This document shows, in pieces, positions 58,188-64,000 of a stretch of 64,000 bases of DNA. Every line of letters begins with the position of its first letter. Position 1 is the stretch's first letter. The stretch is taken from NCBI GenBank assembly GCA_963971285.1, contig OZ020245.1, positions 16,320,983 through 16,384,982 on the forward strand, given 5' to 3'. Below the pieces are notes generated by a model. The model ran no database searches, was not told the origin of the DNA, and saw only the letters and a program-made list of their open reading frames with translations. Made by a program: the position numbers and the translations under genes. The stretch is from Astropecten irregularis. Its lineage: Eukaryota; Echinodermata; Asteroidea; Paxillosida; Astropectinidae.

Positions 58188-59561
58188 TTTCTGATGTTCT
58201 GTAGGACACATCGTAACCTCATTTTCTGTTTAGTGGGTGAAGGAGGTGTGACATGGACAGATGTTCATTAAGATTAATTCACGCTATTTCTGATAGTTAA
58301 CAATAAGGCAGAAAAGTAACAGTGACAAATTACATGCATTTTGAATGTCGTATCTGATAAAAACCACATTCGGTGTATTCCCAGCGAAGTTCACATTGTT
58401 TTGAACACACACTGTGATATGACAAAGGTTATATTGACAGTATACGTGGCATGTGTTTTGTTTAAATGATAACAAAAAATTGTTGCACAAAACAATGTCA
58501 CTGAATTTTACCTTTTCAGTAGGTTGAACCTTTTGGGGTTTTTTTCTGTCTATTGGGGGCAATTTAAAGTATTATAAGGAAAACGATCATTTGTAATTAT
58601 AAACAGGGCCTTGCATTCTTTCATCTTTGTCAAGTTTCTCCCCCAAAAGCACATAATATCCAACGTCAGCAAGGTTCCATCATAAGTCTGGGTAGCTCAG
58701 GGGGAAGACAGCTAGACGGTTACACTCAAATTGTCTTTGTTCCAATCCAGAATCATGTTAAATTCTTGTCACGGTACAAACGAATATTTACTGAATTCTT
58801 AAAAATTATCTTAAAAAAAAAAAGGACAAATAAACTAATAAGAGTCGATGGAAAGTAACAAAAAATTGTAACAGGGGAATTAAACATTATTGGGAATCAT
58901 TGACACAGCCAAAACGGCCCAGATTATGTCATTAAAAAAACTTCATTGTCCAATCACTCGTCATAAAATATTCACGTGACATCCGATGAACACACACACG
59001 TTGTAGCTAGTACATTACCATCATCTGCTAATGTGTAATATAAAACACTCATAACACCACTGTGTTCATACAATTACGAATACAATCCAATACAAAAAAA
59101 GCAAGGTGTAAAGTTTATAATCAAGGTTGAACTGTGCAACTTTGCTGCAATAATGCCAGACAAGACATGGACGGAGTTTTGACATAATACCTGCACATAG
59201 TGTTCTGCCTCTGTCATATAATTTATAATAAAGCTCTCTTTATTTACAGAATTTGAAGCCATTGGAAATAAAAATTACAAAAAATACGAACTTTACAATG
59301 GACAAGGTGACAAGTACCGGTATCGTCTGACGTTTAAAAACATATTTTCTGTATAATCATAAAACCGAAGCACATCTATACACACACATAAAATTAATAT
59401 TCCAAGGGAAAAAGCTAGATATTTCTAAAATAGATATTTGTAAAATCAAGCATTTTTTGGGTGGCACGGCGAATTATGATTATCAATTTCAGAAAATAAC
59501 GAATTGTCGTTTTAATTTAAATGGTACTAGAAGTAACTTTCACATACCTCAACTCACCCGC

Positions 59562-59586
59562 CCCCCCCCCCCCCCCCCACCCCCCC
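59562..59586. repeat. Poly-C tract
   Basis: cgcccccccccccccccc followed by accccccct; a low-complexity site prone to length error. Confidence 0.9.
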
Positions 59587-60925
59587 TCCAACAAAAAATG
59601 ATAAATTGTGCACATTCTGTGGTTGTGAACACTGGGGAAAAGTAGATAAATAACTTATTTTTCAGAATCAAAAGAAGGCTTAGAACCCAGTGATAGGACA
59701 TAATCCACCATATCGCAAACTCTTCCATAAAATCACAGCATAGGACAACATATACAGGGCATGGGAGGATTTCCAAACAAATCAACTCAAAACTGAAACA
59801 AAAAACCCCAAACAACAATTACAATCAGATTACAGAAAAGCCCATGAATATTTCTATTAATATTAGGCAGAACAGTGTGCTGAATGCATTGAAGAACAAA
59901 ATGACGCACCTTGCGTATCCCCTCATTTCCATGACATCAAATGTTCTCTTTTGTCTGGCTTGCTTTGTACAGAAGACTGAAAAAGTTATAAATAACGAAG
60001 CGTGTCTACTGGTCGACAACAATCATTGTGCTATGTGTTGCTTGGTCATAAATGGCCTGTCGTTATTAGCGAACGTTGGGCCACATGGAGAAGGCACGGA
60101 ATCAAATCACTCACTAATAGTGACGCATACAGCATGACGTCCTCTGCAAGGTAGAATGATGGTAGTGGGTTGAAGAGCAATCTCATCTTGAAACTCATCC
60201 TGCGATGAGAACACATTTGTTTTGTTTTTTCACCTTATCACGCTCAGGAAAAGCCAAAGATGGCAAATGATACAAAAACCTATATGTCCCAAATTACCCC
60301 CCAAAATCCACAGTGGAATTTTGCAAGATTTTGGTAGGAGAAACAAGATATGTCTGCAGGTTTTCACCAGACAATAAACCAATATTACTGAGGGAAAAAA
60401 AGTCCTTAATCCATAACATTCCATGAAAGCCTGCCAAAAGCCATCAGAATCCCTCACAGCTTTTTGGATGGATATGGGACTGACATAATATAAACGCACT
60501 GGAATATTTGGACAGATTTGACCTTGCATTTGAGAAACACATCAAACAAAACGTTTGTGGATTGTGTACACCTTTCTCTCCTTCAGTTTAACTTATTTTA
60601 AAAAGACAGTTAAGTACTCACTGAGTTGGCTGTTCACAGTTTGGTAAGTACTGAACGGAAAAATCTACAGAAATAATGAAGTATGTTAAACCAATCAATC
60701 AATCAATCAAAATCAATCACAAAATCATTCATATCAATGAAATTCATTGTACAGCTGTACTATTCAATCAACGGTTCAGTCCGTCACTCACTCCAACAAT
60801 CGATCGTTCAATCGTCAGCTACGACTTCCGACTGTCAAATCGACCACTCACTCGGCTCGCCCTTACCAACTGGCTTTTGATTTGCGAGTTTAAAAATTGT
60901 GCAAACCGTCTAACAGCAGAAGTGC

Positions 60926-60931
60926 TTTATT
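60926..60931 (-). terminator. Possible poly(A) signal of the TOG-domain gene
   Basis: AATAAA on the minus strand, about 233 bp after the stop codon at 61164. Confidence 0.45.
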
Positions 60932-61163
60932 ATTGGAATCTTATCACAGTGTTTATGTGCGCCAAAGATTTCATTTACGACACAACTCACATCCTCGGAC
61001 TGGACATGTATTCTTTTTGGTCATTTTGAAATGACGATGCAAAGCCATTCCAAGAAAGAGCTACATCAGAATTCACACTATGTATTGCAGTATATAAATA
61101 GATGTGTTTAATCTGTTTGTGCATGTATGTACATATTTCACAGATCTTGGTCCTGGTCCTGCA

Positions 61164-61411
61164 TCATTCATCGATCATCTCCATTAGAGTGTTACGCTGC
61201 CTCGGTGGTATGCTACTAGCATGCTGCACTAAGGCATCCCCCATGACTGCGTGCAGTTCAGATGCTAGTTTGATGACGGCGGAGCGTAGGTTCCCCGATC
61301 CGCCGGGGGCGGCTCCGCTACCGGTCAAGCTGCCCAGTAGATGCCAGAGCACAGGGAGTACATTGCGGACCACTGTCTGCTGCTTACGTGGGTAAACCTT
61401 GGTCGAGAGAT
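61164..61411 (-). CDS. TOG gene terminal exon
   Basis: LSTKVYPRKQQTVVRNVLPV to RQRNTLMEMIDE and TGA. Acceptor CCGTGAAG. Third positions are G+C-rich. Confidence 0.82.
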
Positions 61412-63665
61412 CTTCACGGTGGAAAGGAGAGAAGCAGATCAACAAAAATACAAGAGGTTATATACATCTGAAAGTCATATGTTCTAGGGTCATTCCACAA
61501 AGTTGCCGCATGATTTATGACAGTGTCCCTGTTACATCAGTGAACTCCTCATAATCACAACTTAGCTTCTTAGTGGTTTCATTAATCCTTTCCTTTTAGT
61601 GATACTCACATGCTAGTTTCTCCACCATCTTGGGCTTGACCCTGGCATTGCCGTACTGTGTAGCCGAGGAGAAAGGCTGAACCAGAACAATCATGTCTGT
61701 GGAAAGAAAAGAACAGCTTGGTTAATACAGGACACAATGCAAATCCAGCAGTGATCCAGCGGCAATGACGAGAGAACGGGATCGTAGCATCAATCGTGTC
61801 CTATTCATTGAGCTGTGAAATGTAATTCAAGCACCGACAGCAGATCTGACCGACAGTAACTTCCCCTTACAGCCTATTACTCAAGTGCATGACAATCGCT
61901 GTCTTGTGTGGATATGTAACAATGGCAGGTACAAACATGTGTCGTGCTAAACAAAAAAAGAGTGCAGCTTAGGCATGCATTTATGGTACCTGCACTGCAT
62001 TCAGATTTTAAAAGAAATTACTATAAAACCATTCTTGTCCTTGAACGGACTCCAGTTGTTCAAAATCGTCCTCAACGTACTTAGTCTATGGGAGTGTATT
62101 TAAGCACAGGGACAATAGAAAAGACAACGCATTGTCCTCGGACAGTATGTGAAATGCCAATGTGAGTACCTGCAGTGTTGTGCAAGTACAATTCAAAGCT
62201 CCTAAACGAAAATGGTATTTGAAATCATTAGCATACAGGTCTTTCACCGTGCACAAAAACTGAATACCAATGACGTATCAATGAGACTAATGTAAATTTT
62301 TCTACCTATCTGACTTGTACATGAACGACAATGGCACTTTGAAGAACATAAAGTATATTATACAACATTGACCTTTTAGCAATGTTACGAACTAAACAGC
62401 AGCTTATAGGTTCGTCAAAAAAATCTATGTGTAAGATGCTGTGTTGACAAATAACAACAGTCATCCGTGGACTCCACCTACCGACATGTTTGATGATGCT
62501 ATCCAAGATGTCCTCGCTGGTTTTGCATATCACGGCATTCTTTGAGGCCAGGTTACCGGACACGACCGGTACCACGCCGGTTACCACCGCAGCCAGGTAT
62601 TCACCGAGTCTTGGTACCATACTCAGCATAGCCTGCAAGGCTGCTTGGTTCACTTTACTGTTGGAGTCTGTCAGTCTTGATGTGAAGTTGTCAAAGATCT
62701 GGGCAAAACAAAGCCAACAAATTGTTTAAACCAAAAAACAAAGAAAGAAACAAAATTGTTCTTTTGCTGTTGTTCACTGACCATGAATATCAAATGGAAT
62801 TTTTAATGGTGGTTTGTTTTACTGAGCAAGACATTTTTGTGCTCAGCAACTTTTTGTGCTTAGCAGCTCCATGAAATTGGCCCCTGATTATTCTCTTTCC
62901 AACCATAAAAAAAAATAAACTGAGGACGTACAGAAATATGATAGATATAAATTCAGCAACAACAGGTCACATCTTTTGCGTGTAACCGGTGTTGACAGAC
63001 GTTTCCTATGGTGAAAAAGGGGTGGACAATTTTGCCCTTTTGTCGACTGAAGTCGTCTTTAGTCATAATAGAAGGACGACACAAGGGCGACAAGAACACC
63101 AACCTTGATGATATTGGATGAGATAAGCTCCGCGTTGGTCTCAGACATCTCCTGCAATTGGTTGATCCCGTTCAGCCTCTCCGTCCAATCAGCAGCCGAG
63201 AGTGATTTGCATAAGTCCTTGACCGTCTCCTGATTGGCCTCGGTGCTTCGGGTGGCAACACGAGCCGTCCGCTTCATGGAGCCCGACAGAGCATGATCGC
63301 TGTGAACGAATCAAGGATGGAGAAAAAACAAATTTGAACGGGGAACAAAGAAGGAACAAATGGCTCAGTTCTAATTTCCTTCAAAGTGCGACTCAAATAG
63401 AGTTTGAATGATGCAACAATCGGTAGAAACTGTGTTTGGATTGTTTGATGCTCAATATTCTTTCAGATAATTATTCCCACAGACAATTTCAGACAATCCG
63501 TACTGCCCTTTCTTTCCCGCCTCTCTCTTAAGCGTCTTAGCGTGATGCATACTTTCCAGAGGGATCTATCTTCTCCCTCGATGCTGATCCAGAACTGTTC
63601 CGAGTGTTGGAGTGACTTCGTCGAACTCTTGCAGATGAGCTGTCTGACGGTAAATCACCAAGACC
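61164..63665 (-). CDS. TOGARAM: TOG-domain microtubule-binding protein, TOGARAM/crescerin-like, C-terminal part
   Basis: Five phase-consistent exons encode the last 286 or so residues: 63553-63665 (Ser/Arg linker), 63104-63299, 62482-62698, 61610-61696 and 61164-61411 (stop TGA). After the linker, a helical HEAT/TOG array begins ADWTERLNGINQLQEMSETN, continues IFDNFTSRLTDSNSKVNQAA, AVVTGVVPVVSGNL and EDILDSIIKHVD, and closes with VYPRKQQTVVRNVLPVLWHL, GSGNLRSAVIKLASELH and MEMIDE. The order (W-ERL-GI--L at helix 1, F--RL-D-N-KV, VYP-K---V---VLPVLW-LLG near the end) fits, from memory, the final TOG domain of TOGARAM1/2 (crescerin), which promotes microtubule assembly in cilia. CLASP and CKAP5 are less likely because the C-terminal end differs. 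Earlier exons lie to the right, beyond the window. Confidence 0.65.
61610..61696 (-). CDS. TOG gene exon: short linker helix
   Basis: MIVLVQPFSSATQYGNARVK, then PKMVEKLA; acceptor TTCCACAG, donor GTGAGT. Confidence 0.78.
62482..62698 (-). CDS. TOG gene exon: central HEAT-like helices
   Basis: From IFDNFTSRLTDSN to DSIIKHV plus one base; acceptor TGCCCAG, donor GTAGGT. Confidence 0.82.
62763..62883. mobile_element. Right-end fragment of the GGGGCCAATTTCAT MITE
   Basis: It matches 34451-34574 over actgaccatgaatat, aatggtggtttgtttt and gctccatgaaattggcccc. It lies in a TOG gene intron. Confidence 0.75.
63104..63299 (-). CDS. TOG gene exon: first helices of the TOG domain
   Basis: DHALSGSMKRTARVATRSTE, then SAADWTERLNGINQLQ, to SNIIK; acceptor TTCACAG, donor GTTGGT, phase 0 out. 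Confidence 0.8.
63553..63665 (-). CDS. TOG gene exon: Ser/Arg-rich linker
   Basis: GLGDLPSDSSSARVRRSHSN, then REKIDPSG plus two bases; donor GTATGC. A disordered linker before the last TOG domain. Confidence 0.7.
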
Positions 63666-63756
63666 CTGTGGGACAGAAGAAAAGAAGAAAAGATCCAAAC
63701 CAATTATTGAACTGCTTAGTGCAGACTACAACATTTATGATCTGTAATGTGATATT

Positions 63757-63875
63757 GGGTCAATTTCACAAAGCCATACGATCGTAACTCGAATAACAAA
63801 GGATAACCCATTGTAGGGGGCCTATCCCACATAGGGCTGCAATGCATCAAAAGTTCTACGATTGATAGTAAGTAA
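63757..63875. mobile_element. GGGTCAATTTCAC repeat copy
   Basis: gggtcaatttcacaaagcc, ggataacccattgtag, gggctgcaatgcatcaaaag and tctacgattgatagtaag match 42528-42673. It is directly followed by the composite SINE element. Confidence 0.65.
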
Positions 63876-64000
63876 ATATGCATATTAGGCTTGCCCTTCA
63901 CCAACATGGATGAGCAATTTTGCATACTCAGTGCTTGTTGGGTGCACATGAAAAAATTATGCACTGGCTCAGTTGGGATTCGAACCCACGACCTCCTGCT
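63876..64000. mobile_element. Composite TIR/tRNA-SINE element, cut by the window end
   Basis: atatgcatattaggcttgcc and acatggatgagc match the left arm of the element at 23335. The tRNA-like part here is inverted (gattcgaacccacgacctcc). Confidence 0.7.

Larger units (their letters stand above)
56715..58835. repeat. 2121-bp tandem duplication, second unit
   Basis: Directly abuts the first unit with no visible sequence difference. Unique sequence resumes at about 58836 (aataagagtcgatgg). Confidence 0.95.
58836..61163. other. Probable 3' flank of the TOG-domain gene; no other gene
   Basis: No exon is supported. A poly-C tract of about 17 C lies near 59562-59578, and CAAT-type simple repeats near 60690-60720. 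Frames at 59844-60137 and 60676-61029 look non-coding. Confidence 0.5.

Noticed and set aside
61164-63665. CLASP or CKAP5 identity
   Set aside because: The C-terminal end (VYPRKQQTVVRNVLPVLW ... MEMIDE) fits TOGARAM better from memory; a search would settle it.

Overview
The window looks like gene-sparse, AT-rich nuclear DNA of a marine deuterostome invertebrate, most likely an echinoderm. This is inferred from spliced genes with GT-AG introns, tRNA-derived SINEs, CR1/L2-type LINE tails ending in (ATT)n, very many short inverted-repeat transposons, and a striking excess of the palindrome TAGGCCTA. The species cannot be named from sequence alone. There is no bacterial-type operon, CRISPR array, rRNA or intact tRNA gene.

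Layout. 1-585 (-) is the coding part of a Lys/Arg/Ser-rich protein that runs off the left edge. 9240-9496 (+) is a probable terminal exon. 17223-22495 (-) is a two-exon gene for a 261-residue basic, coiled-coil-like protein, with a possible alternative first exon at 18722-18779. The core of the window is a tandem pair of secreted proteinase K-like subtilases (family S8), both on the minus strand. Copy A is 30462-39025, with its TATA box at 40448. Copy B is 46716-51150, with its TATA box at 51579. Each has a signal peptide, an I9 propeptide and a complete Asp-His-Ser triad, spread over seven coding exons with identical boundaries and phases. Between them, 43838-42357 (-) holds candidate short 5' exons of an unidentified gene. 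61164-63665 (-) carries the last five exons of a TOG-domain protein that looks like the ciliary microtubule regulator TOGARAM/crescerin.

Repeats. Two TTAA-flanked MITE families occur a dozen times, alongside at least eight other inverted-repeat families. There are two LINE 3' fragments; one sits inside intron 5 of copy A and extends its reading frame. A 1.7-kb inverted-repeat element in intron 6 of copy A carries a broken gene fragment. A 2121-bp unit at 54594-58835 is repeated in tandem with no difference seen, so it is either very recent or an assembly artefact.

The two proteases have the same architecture and core promoter but diverge unevenly: exons 1, 2 and 7 are nearly identical, while exon 5 is only about half identical. 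This suggests gene conversion or selection acting on part of the enzyme. No prokaryote-like novel system was found. The best leads are the composite inverted-repeat/SINE elements, the hammerhead-like hairpins, the intronic element with the captured gene fragment, and the unlisted short exons.
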